Of a stretch of 64,000 bases of DNA, positions 42,778 through 56,070 are shown piece after piece. Within the stretch, counting starts at the first letter, position 1. Each line of letters begins with the position of its first letter. The position numbers were made by a program, and so were the translations under genes. The stretch comes from Anthoceros angustus (lineage: Eukaryota > Streptophyta > Anthocerotopsida > Anthocerotales > Anthocerotaceae). Location of the stretch: contig MU008187.1 in assembly GCA_010909165.1 (NCBI GenBank), forward strand, positions 438,247 to 502,246, read 5' to 3'. The notes beneath the pieces were generated by a model. It searched no databases. It worked only from the letters and a program-made list of their open reading frames with translations, and was not told the DNA's origin.

Positions 42778-44500
42778 TCAAAAGGGGACACCTCCTCCGT
42801 CATGCCCCCTCAGAAAAAAGGCTTTGGCTATCTGATAAGCAGCGGCTCGAGAAGCTAAATTCCCTGCCAGCACCTGTTGCTCCACGTCCCTCATTATGCA
42901 TTGGAGAGATTCGTCAGTCCGCAGCCTGCGCCCAGTGACGATGTCAAAGACAGGCAGCAACGGTTTCCTGGAACCTTGCAAAGGGAGGTGGTCTGTCAGA
43001 TATTACTTGCCTTTCGACGATTTCATTTTTTAGATTGCTCCATAGAAGCTGTTTATTCTGTGCCCTCCGTCGAGCTTGTAGTTCCCCTGAAGCTGTCATG
43101 AGTTTCTTGAACTCACAAATACTTTCCCAGACCTGTAGGATGTTTGTTCCTGCTTTGGCACTGCATGACATGACCTGAATAGGGAGGCAGCTGTTTAAAC
43201 CATACAGTAGCTTCAACATCCACGATGAGGAGGATTGAAGGGTCAGAATACAGGCCCTTACCAGAGGACTCCATGTTTTGGAGCGGGGGGACATCAAATG
43301 CAGGGCGTTCTTGTAGTCAGCTACCGTACGCGTTGCTGCTCTTTCAAGATCCCCATCTGCTTTGTTGACAACCAGCATGTCGGCTATCTCTACGACCCCT
43401 GCACAATATCTCTCCTATGTTACCTCCCGTGAGCCTCCTGTGAGTTATCCACAGCCTGCGGATAAAAAGGGAAGAGGTGAGGACAAATTGAATCCTGACC
43501 TTTCTTCATGCCCTGAAGTTCGTCTCCCCCTGCGGGAGGGAGGATGAGCAGTACCATGTCCACAACCTCCGCAACAGCCGTGTCGCTTTGACCTCCGCCT
43601 ACGGTCTCAATCATCAAGACAGAATAACCTCCAGCCTAGACAGGGAAATGACACGTCGTGTTCATGCCAGTTGTCTGACTCAGCAAACAGCTTCTGGGTA
43701 CAACCAAAACTGAATATCCACCTCACACAGCAGTGCAGCATCAGCAGTGTTTCGTGCAATGCCACCAAGATGACCTCTCGCAGGTGTTGGCCTCACGAAG
43801 GCATTCGGATCCACCGACAGCATATCCATCCTAGTCTTATCCCCCAAAATTGAGCCCCCACTCCGCTCCGACGACGGGTCTATCGCCAAAACTGCCACCT
43901 TCTCTCCTGATCTTGTTGCACAGCTGCCAACAACTGACAGATCACAAAGGAGACCTTGCTGCAGCCCCTTGAGGCTACATTCCCTTCCCACACATGCCTT
44001 ACCACTTCCATCCAAATCCAACAAAAACCAAAAATTCTTCTGCTCACCTTCGATGAGAGAAGACTTGCCGGAACCCGGAGGCCCGGTGAGGGCAACTCGG
44101 AACATCGGTGGTCGCGACTGGGAATCAACCAGTCTGGCCATCTGGAGATACTGTAGAAGCGCTGATGCCTGACCCCTGTGATCCACCCGGGTAGATTCAC
44201 AAAGCGTGATCCCGCGGCTCAAACAGCTCTGATTCCCCCCCAAAATCCCCTCTGCCAGCCTGCGGGTGTCTTGCGTCATCTCGACTTGCTCAGCCTTGGT
44301 TGCAGCAGCTCCTGGGAAAACCATCCAGCCACCGTCACAAAATCCCTCCCCCTCTCTGACCAAAATTGAGACGTCTCAAATGTCACCTTACCTGCTTTCG
44401 CAGCTGAAGCGCTCACATGACTCCTGCTCTGTGCAGCAAGCCGGATCATCACCTTCCCCACGGCCCTTCCCGGGCTGCTCTTCATCAACCCGGACATCAT
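42778..44500 (-). CDS. MMAA: MMAA/MeaB-type G3E-related GTPase, chaperone of methylmalonyl-CoA mutase
   Basis: Exon 1 (44500 to about 44392) gives a basic mitochondrial-type leader ([19 protein letters not shown]). Exon 2 has [20 protein letters not shown] and the P-loop [17 protein letters not shown]. Exon 3 has [40 protein letters not shown] and [18 protein letters not shown]. Exon 4 has [20 protein letters not shown] and [14 protein letters not shown]; exon 5 has [13 protein letters not shown] (NKAD specificity loop). The last exons have [20 protein letters not shown] and a C-terminal helix ending GHDGGGVPF. This is the full MeaB/ArgK motif set. The family loads and protects B12-dependent methylmalonyl-CoA mutase. 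It is divergent from DHDPS. Exon borders are approximate. Confidence 0.88.
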
Positions 44501-44797
44501 CCTCGAAACGGAGACGGGAAAACGCCGTGACTGGTAATTTCACGACTGTGCAGCTGCGCGCACGCGCCGAGGAAAGACAGGCAGAGGATCTGCCGCAGAA
44601 TCAGCAAATCTGACGAGGAATCGCGACGTGAGATAAACGTCCTCTCCGCAATGCACTGCACGTCTTATGCTGACTCACATTCTGTAAGTGAAAGGCGAAG
44701 GCTGGCCTTCTCTAAAGCCCTACCAAAGCCCTAACCTGGACAGGAAGGGAGTCGAGCTTCTGAGAAGCAGCAAGCAGCAAGGGGCAACGAGACGGCC
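44501..44797. promoter_or_regulatory. Divergent promoter of MMAA and DHDPS
   Basis: About 300 bp. AAAGCCCTACCAAAGCCCTAACC near 44715-44738 is a degenerate telo-box-like repeat 60 bp upstream of the DHDPS start. Confidence 0.5.
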
Positions 44798-45991
44798 ATG
44801 GCGGCCTCCAAGATGGCAGCAGGCCTGGCAGTGACCCATTCCAACGATCTCTTCTGCCCCGCGCAGAGCAGCTCCATCTCCTCCTCGACGCGGAGGAGCC
44901 CGAGATGCCGCGTTTCGTGTCGGATGCGGCGGCATTTCGATGGCGGGGCGCATGCGACCGTCGACAGTCGCCGGACGAGCTTGGAGCGAGTTCCGGAGCG
45001 TGTGAACGGGCTGGACAGGAGAGTGCGGGAGAAGCAGCAGGGGGAGATCGAGCAGCTGCGGGAGATGCGGCTGGCTACAGCGCTCAAGACGCCGTACAAG
45101 GAGGACGGGAGCATCGACATGGAGGCATGGAAGTCGCTGGTGGCGTACCAGATCGAGGGCGGGGCGGACGGGCTGGTGGTGGCAGGGACCACGGGAGAGG
45201 GTCATCTCATGAACTGGAGGGAGCACATCGATCTGATCAGGGTGACGGTGGAGCAGGTGCAGAATTCTGGTGATGCGGGCAAGAATTTCAAGGTGGTGGG
45301 ATATACGGGGAGCAATTCCACGCAGGAGGCGTACGAGGCCACCAAGGAGGGGTTCGATTTGGGCATGCATGCTGCGCTGCAGATAAACCCGTATTACGGG
45401 AAGACGTCGCTGGCGGGGCTGAGGCGGCACTTCGGGTTGCTTCTGGACATGGGGCCTACGATTGTGTACAACGTGCCGCCGAGGACGAACCAGGACATTG
45501 GCCCGGAGCTCATGGAGGAGCTGGCTCAGAGTCCCAATTTCGTGGGTGTAAAGGAGTGCGTTGGGAACGACAGAGTGCTGCACTACACGAGGCAGGGCAT
45601 GGCAGTGTGGAGCGGCAACGACGACCAGTTTCACGAAGCCAGGTGGAAGTACCAGGCTCGCGGCGTCATCTCCGTGGTGAGCAATCTGGTTCCGTCTCTG
45701 GTCAGTAAGCTGCTGGAGGAGGAGGATTCTGAGGCGAATGACAAATTGCTCGTCTTGGTTCGTTGGCTTTTCTCCGACTTCAATCCGATCGGGGTGAACA
45801 CAGCTCTGGCGCAGCTGGGTGTGGTGCAGCCTGTGTTCAGATTACCTTACTGCCCTTTTGACCTGGAGATGAGGCAGGAGTTTGTACGCATAGTTGAAAC
45901 GATCGGGCGGGAACACTTTGTGGGCGATGAGGAGGTCAGAGTGTTTAAAGATGACGACTTCATATACCATCCTGATTTTGCCGGCAAGTGA
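44798..45991 (+). CDS. DHDPS: 4-hydroxy-tetrahydrodipicolinate synthase, plastidial
   Basis: An intronless frame of 397 residues. The first 60 or so residues are Ser/Arg rich and lack acidic residues at the start, as in a plastid transit peptide. The catalytic fold then shows LATALKTPYKEDGSID, VAGTTGEGHLM (TGEG at about residue 130), YNVPPRTNQDIGPELMEEL (catalytic Tyr224) and FVGVKEC (Schiff-base Lys252). It ends in the plant-type C-terminus VRVFKDDDFIYHPDFAGK. The enzyme condenses pyruvate with aspartate semialdehyde, the first committed step of lysine synthesis, and is inhibited by lysine in plants. Absence of introns is unusual next to intron-rich neighbours, but the frame is intact. Confidence 0.96.
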   Translation: MAASKMAAGLAVTHSNDLFCPAQSSSISSSTRRSPRCRVSCRMRRHFDGGAHATVDSRRTSLERVPERVNGLDRRVREKQQGEIEQLREMRLATALKTPYKEDGSIDMEAWKSLVAYQIEGGADGLVVAGTTGEGHLMNWREHIDLIRVTVEQVQNSGDAGKNFKVVGYTGSNSTQEAYEATKEGFDLGMHAALQINPYYGKTSLAGLRRHFGLLLDMGPTIVYNVPPRTNQDIGPELMEELAQSPNFVGVKECVGNDRVLHYTRQGMAVWSGNDDQFHEARWKYQARGVISVVSNLVPSLVSKLLEEEDSEANDKLLVLVRWLFSDFNPIGVNTALAQLGVVQPVFRLPYCPFDLEMRQEFVRIVETIGREHFVGDEEVRVFKDDDFIYHPDFAGK

Positions 45992-46342
45992 AACTAGTCG
46001 AGTCCACCTTCCTAATGCTCATGTAAATCCCGAACAAGACAATCCAGGGGTAGGAAACGTGAGACTCCCATCACGTGGAGGGAAGTTCATGGGTTTGATT
46101 ATCGCGGATTTCTTCGTTTCGCCTGATTGGACGCGGTGTCTTGTCGACCTGTTTTGTAGCCTGCTTAGGATGTGTTACCAAGGAGGATGTTCAATGGATT
46201 CTCTCTGCACACCATAGTATGGTGCACCAAATAGCATTAGTTCAACAATCTCAATTCCCTCCAGATAATCGAAGGGCGGTGTTTCTTACATCAGGAATTG
46301 TGTGCTAAAGTAGATTAAGACGATTGCTACTGATACGTCCTC
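45992..46342. other. Convergent spacer between DHDPS and TPP2
   Basis: Only 3' flanking sequence of both genes; nothing else seen. Confidence 0.5.
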
Positions 46343-49300
46343 CTAGAATAGAGGGAAGGCCGTTGGGAAGAGAAGAGCAATTAACCTTTTCTCGTGGGCA
46401 GCCCAGTGAAACCAACCAACTTCTTCGATGTACTTTGCTCGCAGTTCATACAGGTGCTTCTGTGGTGGCTTGCCATCGTCCTGAATAAGGTCGTTCAGTA
46501 GCTGTGTGGACAAAACGACTCTGGGTTAGCGACCATGCAAAAAAAGGCAACCTGGGCCAAACGGGGGCGTGAAAAGGTATTCACCTTAATGGCAGATCCG
46601 TAACGTCCAGCACGCCGCTCTCTTCTCACGGTCAGCAGGCCATACTTCGGTGAGGAGGTATCAGCCCACTTTCTGAGCTCAGCATAAAGGGCGTCGATTT
46701 CTTCCAGCACGGCTGCTGCCCCGTTGTTTGGAACATCTAAAACAGCAGTAGAGACTGCGGTTCCGGCCTCCTCCTCTTGTAGTGGCAAGTCCGTGTTACC
46801 TCTGGTGTCTCCTCTGGTAGCCTCTGACAAGCGGGAGGGGAGGCCCTCAGTAGATCCAGAGCCGTGAACAGCTGACTCAGATTCGGTGACGTCCGTGGCA
46901 ACATTATCCTCCCAGGTCACTCCACCGTTTTCAGAAGCAGCAGATGCGACGTGACTTTGAGGCGAAGGCTGGTTCTTCTGATGCCATAAGCAGATGCAAG
47001 TGAGACACAGATGACATCGTACGCATCCAAGGAGGTGAAGAACACTGAGTGATGTGCCGAGGTATACCAGCTTTTGTTCCTCCAAGTTGAGAAGGGAAAG
47101 TCCCTTCTTGTAGAGGGCCTCAGCAAGGGCATCTCGTTGTGTTTCCATGTCCTTCTTCACTTGCTGAAAAAAGCCAACGAGAATGTCACACAGGCAGCTG
47201 CACCAAGGGAAATCAATGCACCAAGGGAAATCACTATCCATGTGGAGAGGATGTCTGAAAAAGTCATACCGCAGCATCCGCTGTTTCGGCTTCCGATTTC
47301 ATTGCGAAGAACCTGGCGAGTTCATCCCTGTCAATTAGGAGTTCTACGTCGTCCGCTGCCTTAATGATCTGCAAACAATCAGGTCTGAACTTAGAGCAGC
47401 ACAAATAAGGTGCAAGAATAGAGCTCTTCTATATCTCTGCTCTCATGAGCTAAGTTCACATCAGACTCAAAGTTTTGCCAGCTGACCAGCTCATCATCGG
47501 GAGTCGAGGCTGCTGCCAGCTTCTGCAGGATCTCCACAAAAAGTTGAAGGTGCTTCGGATACTCCCCCTGGAGTCATGACGGACATAACAGCAATCAAAT
47601 GGACTGCGTCTTAAGTGCTGTCTGACTACCACATTGCTGAAAATTGTCGATGAACGTAAACCTTCAGGGTAGTGACAAGGTCATCCCACTCCTTGCGCTC
47701 GTCAGGTGTTGACAATGGCAAGCTGGAGAGCAGCTTAATTTTCGCATCCCTGACCTGAAGACATTCATGTCAGCACCCCGGAGGAGACTAACAGATGAAC
47801 CGAACGTAACAAGAAACAAGGTTCTTTCTGTAGTTGATACAAAAGGTCCTTCCTCAACAGACGCAAAGAACAGTCTCTAAGAAGGCCATGAGGATCTGTG
47901 GCTTTACTAGTAAGACTGTATTTTACAAACAACGGTCTATCCTTTCCCGTATTAGTCTTCCCAGGTTCATGACTGGGTTCCGTTAAGCGGATTGGAGCTC
48001 TGGTTATATGCGGTCTGGGTTGCAGCAGATAGACTTTTGGAACGGGTCCTTACCTCTTCCTCAATCTTCTGTACGAGGCTTTTCTTGGCTTCAACATTAC
48101 TCTTCTCCTTCGTTTTCTCCTCAGCCTGCATTTCAAATCAACACAGGCACAACTGTAAGCATGATCCAATGAAGAACTTCTCCACAAAGCTAGGTGACCT
48201 TACTAACAGCTTTCGCCTGAGTAGATTGCCAGTCCAAGGCACGACGCAGGGTTGTTTGAGGACAGATCAGTGTTGACCTATCGTAAGTGTGTGTAAATGA
48301 CACAAAGTGAAATGGTATTGTAAGTTAGTTTTGTTATTTCTGTACCTTCCAACACCTTTTCTGGTGCACGAAAAAGATCAGCCTCCCAGCCATACAACTC
48401 TCAAAATCCACACATGAAAAGTAGAGTTACGATATGACCCAGATCTCCAACAGGCCTGCAACGCATAACTGAATCCATGGATCCTAGTTACAATACCCAG
48501 GGAATAACCTTAAAAGCTGGTGATACGACATAGGTGATCTCTGAGGAAGCTGGACATGACGAGTTCTCATTGATGTGCTCCATGCCAAATGATATCTTGC
48601 CAATCAATGTGGTTCCCAGAACCGCATCCTACAATGAGTGCAGCAAATTAATTGCTTGTGAACCAAAAGAAATCAGAATGATGCAACCACTGGATGGTAG
48701 ACCTCATACCTTCGGAAGTTTCTCATCAGCTGGAGCAGCAATGTAGAATGGCCAGGATTCACTGTGACATGAAAGACACGTAAATTGTGGGCCAATTTAT
48801 CAAACGAAACCTGGAACCATCAGGTCCAATAAAAAACTCAAACAACCAACCCAGTTGTCAATCCACGTGCTCAAGCAGTTGACGTCCAAAAATCTTAAAC
48901 AAGTCCAGGGGTGGTGTTATACGGTTACCATCTAAACAAACTCACCCTGGTGAAAGATTCACTGCTTTGAAAGCATACTTGCCAGTCACAGGTCCATCAA
49001 TGCGTGAAAAAATGTTCAACTTTACACTACTCTGCAAATGAGACCAAGGCCAGAACCAACGATGAACAGACTTGAGTACCAGTAGCTTGTAACAATATCT
49101 TTGACAAGATTGCAGTCCACTCACATACCTTGTCATCAAGTGTTCTGTCAATAAAGACTGTGGCCTTTTTAAGCTTCTCTAAGAAGCCGATATTGTCATG
49201 TCTAAAACACAAAGATGTCAACGGAAATCTCAGGCAAAAAATTGATGGAAATCAGATGCAAAGCACACTAGAAAGTGAGGATGGACATGCAGAAGCAGCT

Positions 49301-52300
49301 CAAGGAAAGAAATCAACTACATCTCTGGTAAAGCATGAGCATCTTGGTGAGTTGATCAGAGAACCAACCGGATGTGAACTCGCAACGTATATTCTCCTTT
49401 GGCTAGCTTCACGCCCTTTGGATAGCAGTCACCAGTTGAGAGAACCCTCTGCATGGAAATAAGACAGAAAAGCTCAGCAGAAAAAAACACTCTGGCAAGT
49501 GCATATGCAGGTCACAAGCCAGATGTGTATGTCTAAAAAGGTATGATGTTGGGATGAGAAAGAATGGGTGCAAGGACCTTATTCACATCCGTAATCATGT
49601 ACAACTGGGATTCAAACTCAGCTTCATACAGTCTATTGTTTAAGAAGGGGAAACACGGTTTTATCTTCCCTCCCTCGGACAAAGTAAATTTGTATCTGCA
49701 AGGTCAGGCAACAAATCTTCCCACACATTAGCTCACGCTCACTGTTCAAAATAGCACTGTTTACTTGGGTGATGACTGTGGCAAGCTTACGTTAAAGTAA
49801 GTGAGCTGATTTGCCGTCCATTTGGCAACAGATCCCGAGCAGGTGACAATGCCACCAGCTTCGACTCAACAGGGCGGAATGGCAACCTAACCTGGGACAA
49901 GTGGAAGAGCATGCCATGGTTACAGAAAAGGGGAAAGAAAGTCAGAACCACCAAAAGATAACCCAGGAAATTTCAATGTAACAACTTCTTCTAAGACAGG
50001 CTACCCTCTTTAAACTGGCAGATGGTGATAATCGCTCCATTGACAAAGGAGCTTTTACATCAACCCTCGCAGTCCCCTCGGTTCCATGAATGTATATGTT
50101 TTTCTCACCAGCTTGAAGGCCATGGAATTTAACCTGTGTTTGTGCAGGTTCAACCAGGAGTTCATATGGTCAGCAGACATCTAGCAAGACGCGTACCGTA
50201 AACCGTACCACTGTCTTACGATAGGAGCAGACACCACACCTGGACTTCCATACTTGTAGGGACTGGGCTACCAACACCACTGGACCAGAATTGTGCAATA
50301 CACAGTTCCATAGTAACTCCCCCTTTAATTGCAAATGTAAACCCCTTCGAGGTGGGTGACGTAAATAACACAACACTTTCCCAAACAATGGGCCTTCGCT
50401 TCTTGACGAGCTGCAATTCACCAGCACAGTGATAGTGACAGGTTGGTGAACAGGAAAAGCAAAGGCAAGTTTGACTTTCATGATGACGCAGCACCTCAGC
50501 AACATGCTACACCCTCAAAGAGAACGGAGATGAAATGGTTGCAGCCAAGCATAATCACCTGCACAGCATTTATGAAGAATCGGCGGGGAGTATCAAAGCC
50601 AGCTACATGAAGAACTGTTTCTGCCCAATTGGCACCCTCAGGCACTGCAATGAACTTGCGCTCGATGCGACCTGGACTTGACCAATCACCAATGGTAAGA
50701 ACATTGAGAAAATCTCGATGGCAAGTATTAAAGTTGCACGTCTCACAAAACAAATGACAAATGGGAACCTGGGACCTAGTACCAGGAGTAAATGACAAAT
50801 CCATGAAGGACACAACTGGAGGTCTTGTGACAACTTCCATAGGCTTCACAATGGTGATGGGCACGCGGAAAAGTGGACCCCGCCAAGGAGCACTCGTATC
50901 AATGCCAACAACTTCACTGTAGTGCACACCTTCTCTTAAACTTGTAGGATCTACCATCACACTGCACAAGGGACCCAACAAAGTGGCGCATATGTGTGCA
51001 TGAGAAGAAAAACTAGTCTCATCTAGCATGCTCGTTTCATTACAAAAGTCTAGGCTGCAGGTTATTACTTGAAACTGCGCCCATTGTTTGTAAGGAGGAG
51101 ATACTCCGGAGCTTTCACCCAAGATGCAGAATTTTCCAGTTGCACACGTTCCTCAAATGGGACCAACAACTCCAGCTTGTCCGCATCTTCATGGAATTTG
51201 GGCTTCACTTGAACAGTCCACTGCAAGTTCACAGGAGATAAGCCAGGGAACTTGGCAACCTGAGCTTCAATTATTTCTTTCTCAGACAGGCCATCAAGTT
51301 TTCCAAACCCAATACCAACAAAATACGCAAAACTGTGCGGTGAATTAGCTGGACTCACTGAAACATGACAGATAATATCAAACCTACCTCACTTGCTTGT
51401 TGACAATCATGTACATCCCTGAGGTAAATTCCTCTGAGTGCTGCAGCTACAGAAGTCATCATGCCACCACCGAGCAAGCAACTGTCAGCATCTCTATTTT
51501 AGACTGACTAAAAGTAGTCTCAACCATACTCACAGTGTAAGAAAACAAGGAAACAGGTTGTCCAGACATGTTGAAACATCCAACCATTTAGTGAACTTTG
51601 TGGAAAGGAGGCAAAGCAAATGAGGACAAACTTGTTGATGAACTTCTAGTAAGTTGTATATTGTATGACACTGAGGGGATGTTAGCACATTTCTGCAGAT
51701 AGTCGTAAGCCCTGCCAGTTCCAGGTTATCGGGTTCATCAATGATTACATTGAGCTTGCATACATTGACCATGCTGTAGCCAGAGTCACTTGTAATATCC
51801 AACTATGAAACTGAAAACGAATATTCCTAATAACCCTCAACAGTGAGGATAACTCATACCTGTCTACTTGCAAAAGCCCACGGCCAGTTGTGAGAAGGTC
51901 CTCCAGATCATTGCTCACAGGACTTGCTGTGTTCTCCAAGGCTTTGCGGACCACATGTGGACTGATTTGCTTGCCCTCTGCCTGCACATTGAAAAACGAC
52001 TTCCAAGTAAGGACACCAGCACCGTGCACTGTCTACTCTCTTCTCTTCACATCTGGAACAAGGTGGAAAGCAGTACACTGAACAGCAGTGGGTTGCTGAA
52101 AATCATCACTTCCAGAGTACAACATCAATGCAAATGCACATATTGGTCCTGTGGCCAGCAAATGTGAGGACAATTAAGTCAAACAACTACTGTGCAAGGC
52201 ATAAGGTGGCTGTTCAAAACCGCTTCCCATTCTCAGGTGGGGGAAATCTTGAAGGGTTTGGAAATGCTTATGCTGCAAGACTTGAGGCACTAAACACACT

Positions 52301-55300
52301 AGCTGGACAGCACTTCGGGAAGGAGATCGAACGCACCTTCAGTGCACTAAGCACCAAAGCAATGCCACCACATGCACATGGGGAAGCCATGGACGTCCCG
52401 TTCATGAGCATGCGGCGTTGAAGTGTCCACTTGGGTACAGGTGCAACTGCTCCCCCCGGAGCACTTAAGCACACCCCAAGATCTCCATCTATGGTAGGGC
52501 CCCTGCTAGACCTATTGATCATCATGCTAAATATTTTTAGCTGAGGAATCACCAGGCCTTCAAAAGCAAACTGCCACACTTCAAGTTTGTCGGCAAATTC
52601 AAAACAGAACTCAAGTATCCAAATCTGTTGCGAAAAGCCAACACCATCCTCGAGGCATGTCACACTGCTTTTACCAAGTGTATTGAAGACCCTCAGTGGG
52701 AGGCTCCACAATGGAGTGAGCAGCAGCCGCCATGACTGGTGAAACAAATGCCCCAATTCCGAGGATGTTGGAAGTTGTTCCCCCTGGAGCACCCACTGTG
52801 CTCAAGGAAGGCCCACTATTGCCTGCACTGCTCACAAAAATAACCCCATGCTTCTCGACCACCTGCAAGACAGCAGTTTCAAGCTTACTCTTAGGAAAAT
52901 ACCAAACCACTTAGGCATGCACAGAAGTGCCCATGCTAACCACATGCTTGCTCCATTTTTCTGCATAATCCCTGTGCTGGAAGAGAATTCTGGACTTACT
53001 TCATTCACAAGCTCCACAAATCGTCCACTGTTAGGCATTGTTGTGGGTTCGCCGTAGCTCATGTTGATCAGGTTACACTTGTTCTGTAAATAGTTTTGAT
53101 TTTGGTTTAGGAATCAGAGTCATCTAGCAGATGAGTTTCACTCTTCGAAAGTTCCCATTGCTGTAGCATTTTAAGTTCAATTTACAGTACCTCCACCACT
53201 GCTATGAGAGCTCGAGTCAAACCAGTTCCTGTCTCCATGGAACCCAGTCTTGAATCTCCAATTTTGCAGGAAACAAGTTGTGCCCCTGGGGCCACGCCAT
53301 TGAGAATAGGCTCCTGTGCAGCAGTGATGACCTGTTGAAAAGAACTGGAAAGACTTGACGTACCAGAACACACCCAGGAAAGATACATACCTCAGGATGA
53401 TAAGCAGCAGTAATGCCAGCCACGTGAGTACCATGAGGTGAGCTGTCCGTGACAATACTCAGCACGTTGCCATCATCATACACATTTGTGACAAATGTGC
53501 AGGCATCCATCTTAGTGAACGTCCCATACTTGTGTTCAATCCTGTAAATTCACCCAGAGTACATGAAACTCAATTACAGATCCCTGCATCATTTGTCAAC
53601 AAAGAACGGATGCTACTTCTAACCCAGCACTTGCCGCAAAAGTACCTATAGTTCGTTAGTGGCGTGAAGTCTGCGAGTTTCCCAACCCCAGCTTCATCTT
53701 CCATGTCTTGAGTATCAAGTGCCACCCTCCACACCCCTCCATCATGCCAGACAACAGCATCTAGCACTGGACCTTTATCCTGATAAGTCTGGGGGAGACA
53801 GCAGAAGTAATGTTCATCACACACATTTGACACCAGATTCTTCCACCCTACACAGTTCTTTGATGTGCTGACCTCAGCTCCTTTCTGAAGAAGGTCAATC
53901 CTTGTCTGAAGATCTTCACGTTCCTTTTTCAGAGAAATTTCTCCCGGTTTAGGATGCTTCTGCAACCATGTTCTCAGAGATATTTCTTAAAGCGACAATT
54001 TAACAATGAGTCATCATTTAGGAAATGGTGTGAACTAAGAAATCAAGCAGAGAGACACAACGTGAAGGAATATACCAGATCAAAATTCGTAAGCTGACGG
54101 AGAGCCTTTGTTTGAGCATCATGATGTTTTTCATCCCATTTCTTCCTTCGCTCCTTCTGCGGATGATAGTTGGACTATTAGAATATTGCCAGCGTCAGCG
54201 TGAACGTATTTTCTTTGTGCGACAGCATGAATGGTCCCATGAAAGTAGAAGCTCGGCATCACCACCTTCAATCTGTTAACAAGGGTGTCTGTGAACAGCT
54301 GATATGCGAACTTTGAACCGACATGCCATTGACCCGATGGGTTTCTCCATGATTTGTTGACAAGCAGTTTTGCACCTGCAACAGCCTTGACTTGAATCCG
54401 GGTCCATATGTTTCAAGCTCAAACCATGCTGCTTTTCAGGAGAGCAGATAGGGCAAACGCTTTTCCATTACCTGAGGCACCAATAATAAATCCATCTTCA
54501 TCGGCTTTAACAACCGTTGATGTGTCCACATCTCCGCTTCCTGTGCTGCAGCGGCAAGCCGTCTCAGCAAAAGATAGCAATTACTATGTACCTAGAGCTT
54601 GAATGCTTTGGCCCAAAGCAAGCCCAGAGAATTGAAGCATAAGTGTTCTGGAACCTAGCCTGACTACTCACCAGTCCAGAACATCAATCACTTTTGGCTT
54701 CCCATCTGTAGTTGTCTGCAATCCAGCAGCAGCTGGATCCACACCCGAATCTGCGACACCATCGACAGAAACTGAATTGGTGGTCTACGTCAACCTGAAT
54801 TGTCGCATTCCCGGCACCAAACAGGCAGAATCTAGGTCTGCTAGTTCGTATACGGTTCACAGATTCTACAGCTCGGACATCATCCAACACCTGGAGCTGT
54901 GCAGACCTCACTGACAGTACTGAATCACGAATGAGGTCACATTCTAAATCCTGAAAACCCGGGGATCACACGAGTACAGAATCCAGTAATTACGCAGTGT
55001 CCAAGTGATGGTCGAGTGCCTCATGGCTACCGCAGATGAGTAAGATGGACTCACCAAAGATCGCAACAACAATGCCACGCCCGTCATATTCAGGATGCTC
55101 GTCCAGAAACTTGACGACACCAATCTCATTCTTAGGCATCAGGCCTGCTAGGAATGACGTAGCATCCAAGACCGACGGGACCACCTCCAATCCTGCAGGC
55201 AGCGCCTCATGATCCTCTGGCATTGCCCAAGAGTTGGAATCCTCCAAGGTAGACCTGCACAGTCTGAGAACTCTGCGCTGGCCCTGAGAGGGGCAGTCAC

Positions 55301-55538
55301 AGAATTGCAGCGGCTCGGAACCTGTCTGGCCGTGCCCGCTGCTCTGGAACTGTGTAGATACTCCTTTCCCTTCTTTCAAGCGCTTCCCAGTTCCACCAAA
55401 GCCTTGGTTAAACCCTACAGAATTGCAGACGCCGTTGGGCACAGCGCCGTGGATTGCGACGCCCGCGCTATGCGTTTGGAAAGCAGACGCACAACAAGTA
55501 TCGAGAACGGGGCTGCAAGCAGACGCCAACAGATGCAT
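46343..55538 (-). CDS. TPP2: Tripeptidyl peptidase II (giant subtilase)
   Basis: Many exons over 9 kb. The N-terminus (55538-55230) is an extension of about 105 residues, rich in Ser/Cys/Gly, possibly a plastid leader. The conserved part then begins: [20 protein letters not shown] and [16 protein letters not shown]. The catalytic Asp codon of [10 protein letters not shown] is split by an intron (55055 / about 54745). His is in [18 protein letters not shown] (about 53425), with [20 protein letters not shown] following. Asn is in [11 protein letters not shown] (about 52820) and Ser in [13 protein letters not shown] (about 52390). Downstream exons to 46343 form the TPPII beta-sandwich and helical C-terminal region, ending [20 protein letters not shown] then [12 protein letters not shown] and a short tail. 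TPPII removes tripeptides after the proteasome. The insert [20 protein letters not shown] between Asp and His is the TPPII-specific helical insertion. All four catalytic residues are present. Confidence 0.93.
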
Positions 55539-56070
55539 GTGCCCCTGCTGGATCTGGCGGTTGGGGACAGATCGTCCAGCAGCTTCGGAATCAAATGCCG
55601 TGACTAGCAGGGAACCGTAGACATGTGAATGGGTTCCAGCGAGAACCTTGCATGTACTTGAGAATCAGTCCTGGCAGGGAACCTTGAGTGTATGTACTTG
55701 GAATCAGTCTGAATCGTGTCTGTATCTGCAGACTTCAGCACACAGTGTGGGCACGATTATTTGCAGCATAACAGACGGGCCAACAAGCTTTCACAGAGTG
55801 CGGGGAATGTCAGCCAGGGAGCACTTGCAAGGTGAATGCATAGCGTTGAGACCAGGAATGATTTGTTTGTGGCCCACAACGTTGTCTTTCACTCTTCAGC
55901 CTTCATTCACATCACCGTAAATTACATCGGGCACATTACGATCTACATAACGTCCTTTTATGCCCTGTAAAGTAGGAGGGCACGTTCTGGTAACAGACAG
56001 GAGTATGGCAGTGCTTTGAACTGCTAAGTGAGTTCCCTGCAACAAACAGGAGTGTTCCTAGTAGCACAAG
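55539..56070. other. TPP2 5' flank and spacer
   Basis: Open coding-like sequence continues upstream of 55538 in the TPP2 frame for about 90 bases without an ATG, so an upstream start exon is possible. CTTGCATGTACTTG / GTATGTACTTGGAATCAGTC near 55648-55710 form a short direct repeat. Otherwise nothing was seen. Confidence 0.4.

Noticed and set aside
44720..45634. 304-residue minus-strand open frame opposite DHDPS
   Set aside because: His/Leu/Pro-rich antisense shadow of the GC-rich DHDPS coding frame.
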